Positions 8,550 to 17,707 of a DNA stretch of 64,000 bases are shown here, in pieces. Where the stretch lies: assembly GCF_016862115.1 (NCBI RefSeq), contig NZ_BOMI01000114.1, positions 112,002-176,001 on the forward strand, in the 5' to 3' direction. The position numbers and the translations under genes are program-made. The notes under the pieces were generated by a model. The model was not told the DNA's origin and made no database searches. It saw only the letters and a list, made by a program, of their open reading frames with translations. Position 1 is the stretch's first letter, and every line of letters begins with the position of its first letter. Origin of the DNA: Paractinoplanes deccanensis (lineage in GTDB: Bacteria; Actinomycetota; Actinomycetes; Mycobacteriales; Micromonosporaceae).

Positions 8550-9164
8550 TTACTCGAAGAGGGACAGGGTCAGCTTGGCGTGGTAGGAGCCGGCGGCCAC
8601 CTCGGCGGGCGTGCGCAGGTTCAGGTCGGCGTTCACGGTGTAGGCGCCGCCGGTGACCTCCGCCGAGTCGTAGGTGGAGACCAGCAGTTCCTGGTCGACC
8701 AGGCCGACGTTGTTGCCGGGCTGGGTGGGCTCGTCGAGGACCGTCACCACCTCCTCGCCCTCGGCGACCAGGCCGGTGTCGCCGCCGTCGATGAGGCGGG
8801 GCTTCCAGCCGAGGTGGTCGGCGGTGATGGCGGGCTGGCCGGACGGGCCGGTGAAGTCGCTGACGCTGCCCAGGACCGCCCAGGCCGAGCCGTCGGGGAT
8901 CTCCTCCAGCGTGCGGGTGTCGGTGACCGTCACCGTCGGCAGCGTGCCGGTGAACTGCCGCACCAGTAGGCCGGAGCCTTCCTCCTGCAGGGCCACCGCG
9001 TTGCCCGCCACGGTCAGCGCGAGCACCCCGGGCTCCTTGATCTCGGTGATGTCGACGGTGACCTCGACGTCGGCGTCGTCGCCCGGTTCGGCGTGCGCCG
9101 CCGCCGGGAAGAGAGCGAGCAGCGAGCAGGCCACGGCCACGCTCAGGCAGGTTCTTCTGTTCAC
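8550..9164 (-). CDS. Small secreted WxL-like protein
   Basis: The GTG at 9164 is chosen because an AAGGAG ribosome site stands just upstream and it gives a clean signal peptide (MNRRTCLSVAVAC... cleavage after AHA). The mature part of about 180 residues is all-beta, with a Trp-x-x-Leu segment (SAWAVLGSVSDFTG) in the middle and a C-terminal strand (YHAKLTLSLFE) at the place where WxL domains end. It pairs with the DUF916 protein that follows, the usual arrangement for WxL surface systems. The divergence from the canonical firmicute WxL consensus is large, so the label is by position and fold pattern. Confidence 0.6.
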   Translation of the reverse strand: MNRRTCLSVAVACSLLALFPAAAHAEPGDDADVEVTVDITEIKEPGVLALTVAGNAVALQEEGSGLLVRQFTGTLPTVTVTDTRTLEEIPDGSAWAVLGSVSDFTGPSGQPAITADHLGWKPRLIDGGDTGLVAEGEEVVTVLDEPTQPGNNVGLVDQELLVSTYDSAEVTGGAYTVNADLNLRTPAEVAAGSYHAKLTLSLFE

Positions 9165-9192
9165 GGTTCTCCTTTTCGAACGGGGTGAGGCC

Positions 9193-9429
9193 TTACGCAA
9201 GGCAGGTGAGGGCGGGATAGGCGGCGGTGACGCCGTTGGCGGACGCGGTGCCCGCGGCCACCGAGGAGGTGCGTGCGGCGAAGGCCTGATAGGCGTTGCC
9301 GCCGGCTTCGACGCCGGCGACAACCCTTTGGCCGTACGGGGTGACGAGCGCGATGTCCGTCGCGGCGTCCCCGTCGTTGCGGGCCTGGACGGCCACGTAC
9401 GCCTTCCCGGCGATGCACCGCGGCTGGGC
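9193..9429 (-). repeat. C-terminal module of the GH43 enzyme (copy 1 of a shared 80-residue domain)
   Basis: These codons encode the last 78 residues, with the pattern C-x-AGKAYV-x-V, a central LVTPYGQR strand, AYQAFAAR, and a final PALTC. The same order of landmarks occurs at the end of the GH121-like protein. The two conserved Cys suggest a disulfide, and the terminal position suggests a sorting or attachment tag. Confidence 0.75.
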
Positions 9430-12189
9430 CGTGACCGTCAGGGTGGGCCGGCTCTCGTCGGCGAAGGCGCGCCATTCGGTGACGGCCACGGCGGAGTACG
9501 TGGTGCCGTTGCCGTCGGCGCTGATCGTGGCGCGCAGCCGCGACGTGGTGACCGGGTCGAAGGTGACCTTGTTGAACGCGGTGGTGCTCGTCCCGTACGC
9601 CGACGGGTTGACGACGTCATGCCACGCGGAGCCGTCCCAGTACTGGAGTTTCCAGCCGTCCGGTTCGGCGACGCCGTCGCCGGTGCCCTGGTTGCTGTCG
9701 CGCCAGAACTTGAGCTCGGCGCCGGTGAACCGGATGGGCCGGGACCAGTCGTACTGGATCCACTGGGTCGCCGGGCGGCTGCCCGACCAGGTGCCCCAGA
9801 TCTGCGCCTGCGACGGGTTCGCCGGGTCGGCGTCGTCGTTGAGCGCGGTGACGCTGTTCCATCCCGCCGTGTACGAGGCGGTCGGCACCGCGATCGGCCC
9901 GACGTTGCCGGTGAGCGGCGCGGACAGGTCGGCCGGGACGACCACCGACTTCGCCGTCTCCGTGTTGCCCGCCCGGTCGACCGCGCGGAACGAGACGGTG
10001 TGCTTGCCCGCGTCCGGGGCGGCGATCGGCCCGCTGTACGGGGTCCAGGCGCCGCCGCCGATCGTGTACTCGACGCGCGCCGGCCCCGAGGTGGCGTCGG
10101 TGGCGGTGACGGTCACCTTCCGGTCGGCGACCGTGCCGGTGCTGGCCGGCGCGGTCGCGTCGATGTTCACGGCGAGCGTCGAGGGCGCGGACGTGTTGCC
10201 GGCCCGGTCGGCCGCGGTCGCGGTGACCGTGTGCCGCCCGTCGCCGGAGACCGTGACGTCGGCCTGCCGCACCGGGCTCGCCTCGACCGGCGCGGCGCCG
10301 TCGACCGTGGTGCGGATCGTCATGCGCCCGCCCCGGTCGTCGACGGCGGCGGCCCGCACGCGCACCGCCGACCGGTACCAGCCCTCGGTCCCGGCGCTGC
10401 CGCTCGGGGTGAGCGTCAGCGCCGGCGCGGAGACGTCGCCTTCGGTGTCGGAGGGCGAGACGACCGTGACCGTGGCCGTGACCCGCCCCGCCGCGTAGCC
10501 GAGCACGCTGCCGGAGACCGTGAAGGTGCCGGGCTGCGCGACGTCCGCCGCGGTGACAGCGTCCCAGGAGACCGGGATCTGCAGCCCGTCGACCGGCACC
10601 GTGGCCGGCAGCTCGGTCTCGCCGACCTCGACCGTGATCGGCGGTACGGCGAGCGAGGCCGGTTGCGACGCGAGGACCTTCCACTCCTCCACCGCGACCG
10701 CCGAGTACGTCGAGCCGTTGGTGGACGCGTCGAACACCGCCCGTACCTGCGTGGTGGTCACCGGGTCGAAGGTGGTGGCCTGGAAGCCCTGCGTCCCGGT
10801 CGGATAGCCGCTCGGGTTGGGCACGTCCGCCCACTGCCCGGTCGCCGCGTTCCAGTACTGGATGCGCCAGCGCGCCGGTGCGGCCACGCCGACCCCGGTG
10901 CCCTGCGGCTGGTCGTTCCAGAACTCGATCTGTGATCCGGCGACCCGCATCGGCTGGTCCCACGTGTACTGCACCCACTGCTGCGGCGGGTTGCTGCCGG
11001 TCCATGTGCCCCACATGTCGGGCGGCAGTGGGTTGGCGCGCACGATCTCGTCGTTGAGCGCCTTCACCCAGTACTGCGTCGGCACCGGCTCGTTCGAGAC
11101 GGTCACCTTGGCGGCGTGGGCGATGTTCGCCCGCGGGGTGCGGTCCGGCTGCTTCACCGGGGTCTGCACGACCTGCTTCATGCGCGGCGGCGACTGGGTG
11201 TCGTCCCACTCGACCTTGTCGATCGCCACCGAGCGGCGGAAGTGGCCGCCTCCCACGGCGTCGGCGGTGTGGTAGGCGAGGTACCACTGCCCCTCGTACT
11301 CGATGATGCCCGGATGGCTGGTGGTCGAGGAGACCGGGGCGAGGACGGTGCCCCGGTACGTCCACGGCCCCTGCGGCGAGGACGAGGTCGCGTAGGCGAT
11401 GCAGGCGTGGTAGTTCGCCGGGGTGCACGGTGACGTGGGGCCGGCGTTGTTGCCCGCGTACGCCAGGTAGTAGGTGCCGTCGCGCTCGAACAGCCACGGC
11501 GCCTCGAAGTAGCCGGTGAGGCCCGTGACGGCCCGCTGCGTGCCGACCGGGGTCTTCATGTCGGCCTGGAACTCCAGCATGCGCAGCTGGCCGAAGGTGC
11601 CCCAGTAGACGAAGACCCGCTGCCCCTCGACCAGGATCGTCGGGTCGATGTTCTCGATGTCGTTGGCGGAGGGCACGCGCTGCGAGATCAGCGGCCCGCC
11701 GATGTGGTCGGCCCACGGCCCGGTCGGGGTGTCGGAGACGGCCACGCCGATGGCGAACTTGTTGGCGGCGGTGCTGTCGCGCTCGCTGACCGGGACGTAC
11801 CAGTAGTAGCGCCCGTCGGGTCCCCGGACGACCTGCCCGGCGTAGGCGCGGCCGGGCGTGGCCCAGGGGAAGACGGCCTCGGGGCGCATGAGCGACGGGA
11901 AGTGGGTCCACTCCCCCGCCGCCACGTCGGAGGTGCGGAAGGCGCCCCACTCGTTCATGACGAAGTCGTTGACGGCCGGCCCCGCCTCGTCGTGGCCGGT
12001 GTAGAGGTAGAGCTGCCCGTCGGCCACCAGCGGCGCGGGGTCGGCGGAATAGTAGGAGCCGTCGGCGAGGATCGGGTTTCCGGCGTGGGTGAAGGTGCGC
12101 GGTTCGGCCGCCTGGGCGGCCGCGGCGGGAGCTGCGAGGAGCATCCCGGCCGCGACCAGCCCCGCGACCGCTGCGGAAAGCGGTCTCAA
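9193..12189 (-). CDS. hypAA: Secreted multimodular GH43 glycosidase, HypAA-like (alpha-L-arabinofuranosidase)
   Basis: A TTG at 12189 with an AGAAGGAA ribosome site and good signal peptide (residues 1-28) gives 998 residues. The N-terminal five-bladed GH43 domain carries the three expected acids: base Asp50 (SADPAP), Asp182 (NIDPTIL) and acid Glu229 (YFEAPW). Then follow a discoidin-like module, a Big_4 domain, two Ig-like domains, a second discoidin-like module, and an 80-residue C-terminal module with two Cys that is shared with the neighbouring GH121 enzyme. In the bifidobacterial locus with the same gene order the GH43 enzyme (HypAA) removes the terminal alpha-1,3 arabinose of Hyp-linked tetra-arabinoside. 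Function here is inferred from synteny and family. Confidence 0.8.
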   Translation of the reverse strand: MRPLSAAVAGLVAAGMLLAAPAAAAQAAEPRTFTHAGNPILADGSYYSADPAPLVADGQLYLYTGHDEAGPAVNDFVMNEWGAFRTSDVAAGEWTHFPSLMRPEAVFPWATPGRAYAGQVVRGPDGRYYWYVPVSERDSTAANKFAIGVAVSDTPTGPWADHIGGPLISQRVPSANDIENIDPTILVEGQRVFVYWGTFGQLRMLEFQADMKTPVGTQRAVTGLTGYFEAPWLFERDGTYYLAYAGNNAGPTSPCTPANYHACIAYATSSSPQGPWTYRGTVLAPVSSTTSHPGIIEYEGQWYLAYHTADAVGGGHFRRSVAIDKVEWDDTQSPPRMKQVVQTPVKQPDRTPRANIAHAAKVTVSNEPVPTQYWVKALNDEIVRANPLPPDMWGTWTGSNPPQQWVQYTWDQPMRVAGSQIEFWNDQPQGTGVGVAAPARWRIQYWNAATGQWADVPNPSGYPTGTQGFQATTFDPVTTTQVRAVFDASTNGSTYSAVAVEEWKVLASQPASLAVPPITVEVGETELPATVPVDGLQIPVSWDAVTAADVAQPGTFTVSGSVLGYAAGRVTATVTVVSPSDTEGDVSAPALTLTPSGSAGTEGWYRSAVRVRAAAVDDRGGRMTIRTTVDGAAPVEASPVRQADVTVSGDGRHTVTATAADRAGNTSAPSTLAVNIDATAPASTGTVADRKVTVTATDATSGPARVEYTIGGGAWTPYSGPIAAPDAGKHTVSFRAVDRAGNTETAKSVVVPADLSAPLTGNVGPIAVPTASYTAGWNSVTALNDDADPANPSQAQIWGTWSGSRPATQWIQYDWSRPIRFTGAELKFWRDSNQGTGDGVAEPDGWKLQYWDGSAWHDVVNPSAYGTSTTAFNKVTFDPVTTSRLRATISADGNGTTYSAVAVTEWRAFADESRPTLTVTAQPRCIAGKAYVAVQARNDGDAATDIALVTPYGQRVVAGVEAGGNAYQAFAARTSSVAAGTASANGVTAAYPALTCLA
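9463..9915 (-). repeat. Discoidin-like carbohydrate-binding module, GH43 copy 2
   Basis: One of four homologous modules in the two big enzymes. Shared landmarks are a W-N-S/N-V-x-A-L/V-N-D start, IWGTWSG, WIQYDW, LQYWDGSAW and a final TYSAVAVTEWR. Such F5/8-type modules usually bind sugars. Confidence 0.75.
10670..11125 (-). repeat. Discoidin-like carbohydrate-binding module, GH43 copy 1
   Basis: Lies directly after the GH43 catalytic domain. It has MWGTWTG, WVQYTWDQP, IQYWNAATG and SAVAVEEWK, matching the other three modules in this operon. Confidence 0.75.
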
Positions 12190-12200
12190 GGCGATTCCTT

Positions 12201-12446
12201 CTAGGAGCAGGTGAGGGCGCTGTACGGGGCGGGCACCGTGGTGCCCCCGGCCTTCGCGGTGGCCGTGCCCGCGGCGATCTGCGCCGCCCGTGAGCTGAAG
12301 GACTGGTAGGCGGCCTTGCCGGGCGCGACCCCGGTGACCGTCCTCGTCCCGTACGGCGTGATGAGCTCGATAGTCAGCGGCTGGTCGCCGGTGTTGCGGG
12401 CGGTGACGGACACGTACGCCCTGCCCGCGACGCACTGCGCCTTGGC
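12201..12446 (-). repeat. C-terminal module of the GH121-like enzyme (copy 2 of the shared domain)
   Basis: The last 81 residues repeat the pattern seen at the end of the GH43 enzyme: C-VAGRAYV-x-V, ELITPYGTR, AYQSFSSR, IAAGTA and a final YSALTC. Both copies end within one or two residues after the last Cys. Confidence 0.75.
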
Positions 12447-15400
12447 CTCGGCGGTCACAGCGGCCCCACCGGCGGGGACGTCGTAGACCTCCCATTCCTG
12501 CACGCCCGGAGCGCCCTTGCCCTCCACGGTCCCGGAGGACGTCAGCACCGCCCGCAGCCTCGTGGTGGTGACCGCCTTGAACCCGACGGTGTTCCACTCG
12601 GTCGCGGAGGTGCCGTACGCGGTCGGGTTCTCGACGTCCTGCCACGTGCCGGCCGCGGTCCAGTGCTGGAGCTTCCAGGCCGACGGCGGGGCGACGCCGT
12701 TGCCGTCGCCGTCCAGGTCGCTGGTGAACCAGACGCGGGTGCGGTCGACCGTGACGGGCGCGGCCCAGTCGAGCTGGATCCACTGCTCGCCCACCTGGGG
12801 CCAGGTGTTCCACACGTCGGTGTTCGGCCCCACCGGCCCGGTCGGCGGCACCCCGTCGACCAGGTTGTCGGCGGTGACCCAGCCCGGCGTGTACGACGCG
12901 GAGGCCGTGCCCGTGCGGGCCACGTTCACCGGCGCCTGGCCCGCCTCGACCTCGAGTGTGCCAGCGGCCGACGTGTTGCCGGCCCGGTCCACCGATCGGT
13001 AGCCGACCGTGGTGGCCGCCGACCCGATCGGCACCGCGCCGGCCGCGGTCGTCCAGTCCTGCGTGACGACGCCGCCGGAGGTGAGCCGGTACTGCACCGC
13101 CCCGACGCCGGACAGCGCGTCGGACCCGGTGATCGTGACGGTCCGCGCCGCCTTGTCGTACGTGGCGGAGGCAGTCGGCGCGGTCCGGTCGATGCCCACG
13201 ACGAGCGACGTGACCGCCGAGACGTTGCCCGCGTCGTCCGTGGCGCGCGCCCGGACCGTGGTCGACCCCTCGGTGGTGACCGTGACCGGCCCGGTGTAGG
13301 CCCGGTACGAGCCGTCCTCGATCGCGACCTCGACGGCCGGCGAGTCGTCGCGGTTGTCGGTGGCCGTGGCGGTCACCTTCACGTCGGACGTGGTCCAGGC
13401 GCTCGCCGGGTCGGCCGTCAGCGCCGTCACCGGCGGCGACGTGTCCTGCGGGCCGCCCGCGCCGACCGTGACCGTCGCGGTGGCCGTCTTGTCGGTGCCG
13501 GCGACCTGCCCGGTCACCTCGAAGGTGCCCGCCGCGGCGTACGAGGCCGGGTCGATCGGCCGCCAGGTGACCCCGATGCCGCTCTGCCGCGAGCCGTCGT
13601 TGTAGCCGACCGTCACCCCGGACGGCAGGACGGGCGCGACGCCGACCGCGGTGGTGACGGCCACCGGGTCGATGGTGTTGATCTGCACCGGGGCGCTGCC
13701 CCGGACCCACACGTGGGCCGCGGCGGTCAGCGTGGTGCCGGCGACGAAGCCGCTGATCGTGAAGTCACCGATCTCCGCGAGCCTCGCCGGGTCGATCTCG
13801 CCCCAGGCCACCGCGACCGGCAGCCGCGCGCCGTCGGCGTACGTCACCTCGACCGTGGCCGGCAGGGCCGGGGCCACGCCGGCCTGGGTGCGCACGTCGA
13901 CCGGCTGGATCGAGCTCGCCGGCGAGGCGAAGACCCGCCATTCGGTGACGCCGACCGCCGAGTACGCCGTGCCCGCCGCGTTCGGCAGCGCGTTGAAGGT
14001 GGCCCGCAGCCGGGTGGTGGTGACCGGGTCGAAGCTCACCTCGTTGGTGCGCCCGCGCACGGCCGGGTCGAAGCCGGTCGCGCCGGTCACGTCCCGCCAG
14101 GCCGCGCCGTCCCAGTACTGCACCTTCCAGCTTCTCGGCACCGCGACGCCGCTGCCGCCCGTGGTGCTGTCCGACCAGAAGTCGATCGACGCCCGGTCGA
14201 CGCGGACTGCGGACGGGAAGTCGTACTGGAGCCAGCGGGTCGCCGGCTCGTTGCCCGTCCACGTGCCCCAGATGTCGGCGTTGGAGCCGCCGGCGAAGAA
14301 CGGCGGCTTGTCGTCGTTGACCGCGTTGACGTTGTTCCAGCCGGCCGTGAAGCCGGCCGACGCCGTCGCCGAGGTAGCGATGTTGATCTCGCCCTCGGTC
14401 AGCGCCGTCGCGTTCACCACCACGTCCTTCGTGGACGTCACCGTGCCGCTCCGCGCGGTCAGCCGCAGCACGTGCCGGCCGGCCTCGGTGAAGCGCGCGA
14501 TCGTGGTGGGCGAGCTCGCCGGGTCGAAGGCCACCGAGCCGCCGGCCGGCGCGTCCACGACCGACCACGACGAGGTCAGCGCGGTGCCCGGGGTGCCGTC
14601 GTCCTGGGCCAGGCCGAGCAGCCGCACCGAGCCGTCCTGGGAGTAGGTGGAGTCCACCCAGGCGTCGGCCAGCGGCTTCGCGTCCTGCGCCTCGGGTGCG
14701 GCGACGCCGCTGTCGTACGCCTGCACCTCCTTGATGCCGGTCTTCGCGCCGGCCGCGTGGTGCACGGTGATGCGCAACTTCTGCGCGGTGACCTCCGGGA
14801 AGCGGACCTGGTTGAGGTTGCCCCGCGGATAGGCCGGGAACCGGCTCTGGCCGGGAACCGGCTTGAAGACGCCGGACCCGTCGTCGTATTCGACGGTGAA
14901 CTGGGCGGGCGGCGCGTATCCCTGCACCGTCGCGGTGGTGGTCGTCTTGTAGAAGTGCACCCGGACGTCGTCGATGGCGCGCGGGCCTTGCAGATCTATG
15001 GTCAGCGCGTCGGTCGCGGTGGGCGACCCGGCGGTGCCCCAGAAGGGCTCGTTGACGGTGGTGCCGTTGACGGCGCCCGCCGGCGCCCGCCCGGAGGCGG
15101 AGAAGGTGGCGGTGACCGGGCGGCCCGCGGCCACGTTCGCCTCGGTGTTCATGCCGGCCTTGGCCATGATGTCGGTGACCCGGTCGCCGGCGGCGTAGGT
15201 GACCTGCTGCGGGGCCTTCACCGAGATTTCGGCGCGGTGAAGGATCTGGATGCCGGGCGCCGCCTCGACCTGACCGGTGGCCGGGTCGTAGACGAGCTTG
15301 CCGAGCTTGTCCGCGGTGAAGGCCAGCTGCCCGTCGAGGTAGACGGAGTAGCCCTCGGGGGTGTCGCCGTAGTGCCGCTCGCCGCCCGGCGCGTCCCAGA

Positions 15401-17660
15401 CGACGGTCAGGTCCCGGTCGCGGTACCGGATGTTGTTGGCGGTGAAGTGGTCCCAGCCGATGTCGATCGGGTCCAGCTCGATCTTCGCGTCGGAGCGCGG
15501 GCGCAGGCCCATCGCGTCCTCGATGACGGTGAAGTTCGTCGCGCCCAGGATCGTGTGGTGGATCCACGAGCGGTAGCCGATGCTCTGGTTCGCCGCGGAG
15601 CCGTCGGCCCAGAACTCGTTCTGGTCCGGGTACCGGTTGTCGCCGTTGTTCTGGTAGTGCGCCCAGGCGTTCCAGTAGAGCAGCTTCTTGTACCACTGGG
15701 CGTCGATGTACTGCGTCGGGTAGTCGCGCAGCACCGACGAGAGCATCCGGAACGTCACCGTCGAGTTGATGACGGAGAAGTTGTTGCTGCCCGGCTCGCC
15801 CGCCGCGGCGGCCGCCGCCTTGTCGGCCTGGTTCGCCGTGGTGAACGGGAAGATCGGGTACTGCGCGTCGTCCGCGAACAGGCGCAGCGCCTCGGCGTAC
15901 GGCTGGTCGTAGTCGGCGTCGCCCGGCTTGGGCATCAGGCCCACCGAGAACGGATAGTAGTTGTTGATCTCCTTCCACGGCACGAGCGCGTCGGTGGCGA
16001 CGTGCCGGTGCTTGAGCAGGTTGCCCTTGAGCCCCATCTCGTCGGAGGTCTCGCGCGCCGGCTCCCAGAGGTTCTCGAGGACGGCGGTCTTGATCTGGGC
16101 GGCGAAGGCGTCCATCTCGGCGGCCTTGGTGGCGTTGCCGGCCGTGCGGTACGCGGCGGCGGCCGCCTTCGCGTTGGAGTAGAGGTATGCGTTCTCGGTA
16201 CGGTCGAGGTTGCCCGGCTTCCAGTGGAACGACACCGCGTCGGCGTCGTTGCCGGTCATCGCGCCCCAGTTGTACTCGATGAGGCCATTGCCGTCCTGGT
16301 CGTACGCGTCCTGCAGGCCCTCGACGTCGTTCTCCGCGTACTCGGCGAGCCGCCCGGCGATCGCCGCCGGGCCGCCGTGCAACTGGTAGGAGCGCCAGGC
16401 CGCCTCGGAGATGTACTCGGTGTAGCTGTTCGACCAGTTCGCCGGGTCGCCGGGGTTGTCGACGAACTTCGCGCTCTTGGCGACCTCGCCGGCCGACACC
16501 CACGGGCCGTACGAATAGGCCGGGTCCCGGAAGTACTTGAGGTCGTCGACGAACATGCCGGTGGTCAGCACGATGGCGTTGTTGTAGCCGAGCACGCCCT
16601 CCATCGACGTCGGGAACTGGTAGTCGTTGCCCGGCAGGTCGGCGTCGAGGAAGTTGAACCGCATCAGCCACCAGCGGTAGAACAACGTCTTGTCGATGTT
16701 GTTCTCCGGTGTGTCCAGGTAGGGGACGTTCTCGGCCCACCACCGGTTGTACGCGGTGACGTGCTCCTTGTACGCCGCCGCCGGCGCGAGACCGCGGTAC
16801 TTCGCGTACTCGGTCGCCGACGCCGGGATCTCCTTGGTGACCAGACCCAACTGCAGTTTGGTACGCACGGAGCCGCTCGCCGGCACCGCGACCGTCCGCT
16901 TCAGCGTGCCGTCGACCGGCGCGAAACCGTCGCCGGAGAAGCGCGGGAAGAGGTCGGTGAGCTTGTTGAAGGCCCGCACGGCGCCGGTGAGCTCGCCGCC
17001 GTCGCCCTCCACCGTGCGGGCGAACGGCGAGCTCGCGGTGAGCGTGACGTCCTTCGCCCCGCTCGTGCTCGTCAGCTCCAGGTCGGTCACGAGCACGTTC
17101 TGGTCGGTGATGTACTTCGTCTCGGTGACGCGCAGCCCCGCGGCGGTGTTCGCGAAGACGGCCCGCCAGTAGCTCGGCGTCTGCTTGCGCTGCGCGGCGT
17201 CCTCGGTCAGCGTCACGTCGGCGCCCCCCACCGAGGCGGTGACGGTGTAGCCGCCCTGGCCGCCGGCGATCGACTCGATGTAGGCGAGCTCGCCGCCGAA
17301 GCCGAGCACACCGGGCTGGTGGGTCTTCATGAAGGCGGCGCGGCCGCGGCTGAACAGGTACTGGTTGGCGTCGCCGTTGGATCCGCCCGGCTGGTTGCCG
17401 GTGCGGGCGAGCATGCGGTCGATCCAGAAGTCGTTGCCGGTGTCACTGCCGGCCCCGGCCGCCACGTCGGCGTCGAAGACGGCCTGGAGCTGGTTGCGGG
17501 GGTGGTATCCGGTGCGCTCGTCGGGAACGGGGTCGGCGTCGCCCTTGAAGACGGGGAAGGGCGTGCCGGAGTTGGGAGCCGCCTGCGCGGCGGCGACGGG
17601 TGTGAGGACGGTGAGCAACAATCCCGCGGCCAAGGCCGCCCTGAGCAACGGTGTCTGCAC
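12201..17660 (-). CDS. hypBA2: Secreted GH121-like enzyme, HypBA2-type beta-L-arabinobiosidase
   Basis: The GTG at 17660 gives a signal peptide (LLRAALAAGLLLTVL...) with an AGAGAGG site upstream, and 1,819 residues. The first 760 or so residues are an N-terminal beta domain plus an (alpha/alpha)6-barrel with aromatic-rich segments such as LFYRWWLMRFNF and YRSWIHHTILGA, the layout of GH121/GH63-like enzymes. Then come an NPCBM-like sugar-binding module, an Ig-like domain, a discoidin module, two Big_4 domains, Ig-like domains, a second discoidin module and the shared C-terminal module. Bifidobacterial HypBA2 releases beta-L-arabinobiose from Hyp-linked arabinan chains. The family assignment rests mainly on size, fold pattern and exact operon order; a GH63-type MGH1 enzyme is the alternative. 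Confidence 0.75.
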   Translation of the reverse strand: MQTPLLRAALAAGLLLTVLTPVAAAQAAPNSGTPFPVFKGDADPVPDERTGYHPRNQLQAVFDADVAAGAGSDTGNDFWIDRMLARTGNQPGGSNGDANQYLFSRGRAAFMKTHQPGVLGFGGELAYIESIAGGQGGYTVTASVGGADVTLTEDAAQRKQTPSYWRAVFANTAAGLRVTETKYITDQNVLVTDLELTSTSGAKDVTLTASSPFARTVEGDGGELTGAVRAFNKLTDLFPRFSGDGFAPVDGTLKRTVAVPASGSVRTKLQLGLVTKEIPASATEYAKYRGLAPAAAYKEHVTAYNRWWAENVPYLDTPENNIDKTLFYRWWLMRFNFLDADLPGNDYQFPTSMEGVLGYNNAIVLTTGMFVDDLKYFRDPAYSYGPWVSAGEVAKSAKFVDNPGDPANWSNSYTEYISEAAWRSYQLHGGPAAIAGRLAEYAENDVEGLQDAYDQDGNGLIEYNWGAMTGNDADAVSFHWKPGNLDRTENAYLYSNAKAAAAAYRTAGNATKAAEMDAFAAQIKTAVLENLWEPARETSDEMGLKGNLLKHRHVATDALVPWKEINNYYPFSVGLMPKPGDADYDQPYAEALRLFADDAQYPIFPFTTANQADKAAAAAAGEPGSNNFSVINSTVTFRMLSSVLRDYPTQYIDAQWYKKLLYWNAWAHYQNNGDNRYPDQNEFWADGSAANQSIGYRSWIHHTILGATNFTVIEDAMGLRPRSDAKIELDPIDIGWDHFTANNIRYRDRDLTVVWDAPGGERHYGDTPEGYSVYLDGQLAFTADKLGKLVYDPATGQVEAAPGIQILHRAEISVKAPQQVTYAAGDRVTDIMAKAGMNTEANVAAGRPVTATFSASGRAPAGAVNGTTVNEPFWGTAGSPTATDALTIDLQGPRAIDDVRVHFYKTTTTATVQGYAPPAQFTVEYDDGSGVFKPVPGQSRFPAYPRGNLNQVRFPEVTAQKLRITVHHAAGAKTGIKEVQAYDSGVAAPEAQDAKPLADAWVDSTYSQDGSVRLLGLAQDDGTPGTALTSSWSVVDAPAGGSVAFDPASSPTTIARFTEAGRHVLRLTARSGTVTSTKDVVVNATALTEGEINIATSATASAGFTAGWNNVNAVNDDKPPFFAGGSNADIWGTWTGNEPATRWLQYDFPSAVRVDRASIDFWSDSTTGGSGVAVPRSWKVQYWDGAAWRDVTGATGFDPAVRGRTNEVSFDPVTTTRLRATFNALPNAAGTAYSAVGVTEWRVFASPASSIQPVDVRTQAGVAPALPATVEVTYADGARLPVAVAWGEIDPARLAEIGDFTISGFVAGTTLTAAAHVWVRGSAPVQINTIDPVAVTTAVGVAPVLPSGVTVGYNDGSRQSGIGVTWRPIDPASYAAAGTFEVTGQVAGTDKTATATVTVGAGGPQDTSPPVTALTADPASAWTTSDVKVTATATDNRDDSPAVEVAIEDGSYRAYTGPVTVTTEGSTTVRARATDDAGNVSAVTSLVVGIDRTAPTASATYDKAARTVTITGSDALSGVGAVQYRLTSGGVVTQDWTTAAGAVPIGSAATTVGYRSVDRAGNTSAAGTLEVEAGQAPVNVARTGTASASYTPGWVTADNLVDGVPPTGPVGPNTDVWNTWPQVGEQWIQLDWAAPVTVDRTRVWFTSDLDGDGNGVAPPSAWKLQHWTAAGTWQDVENPTAYGTSATEWNTVGFKAVTTTRLRAVLTSSGTVEGKGAPGVQEWEVYDVPAGGAAVTAEAKAQCVAGRAYVSVTARNTGDQPLTIELITPYGTRTVTGVAPGKAAYQSFSSRAAQIAAGTATAKAGGTTVPAPYSALTCS
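12483..12930 (-). repeat. Discoidin-like module, GH121 copy 2
   Basis: This copy has VWNTWPQ, WIQLDWAAP, LQHWTAAGTW and VQEWEVYD. It is the most divergent of the four modules. Confidence 0.65.
13925..14395 (-). repeat. Discoidin-like module, GH121 copy 1
   Basis: It has GWNNVNAVND, IWGTWTG, WLQYDF, VQYWDGAAW and YSAVGVTEWRVFAS, closely matching GH43 copy 2. This suggests duplication or exchange of modules between the two genes. Confidence 0.75.
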
Positions 17661-17707
17661 GGACGGGGACACCTCTCTTCGGAACGGGTACGGGGTGGTG
17701 CCGGCTG

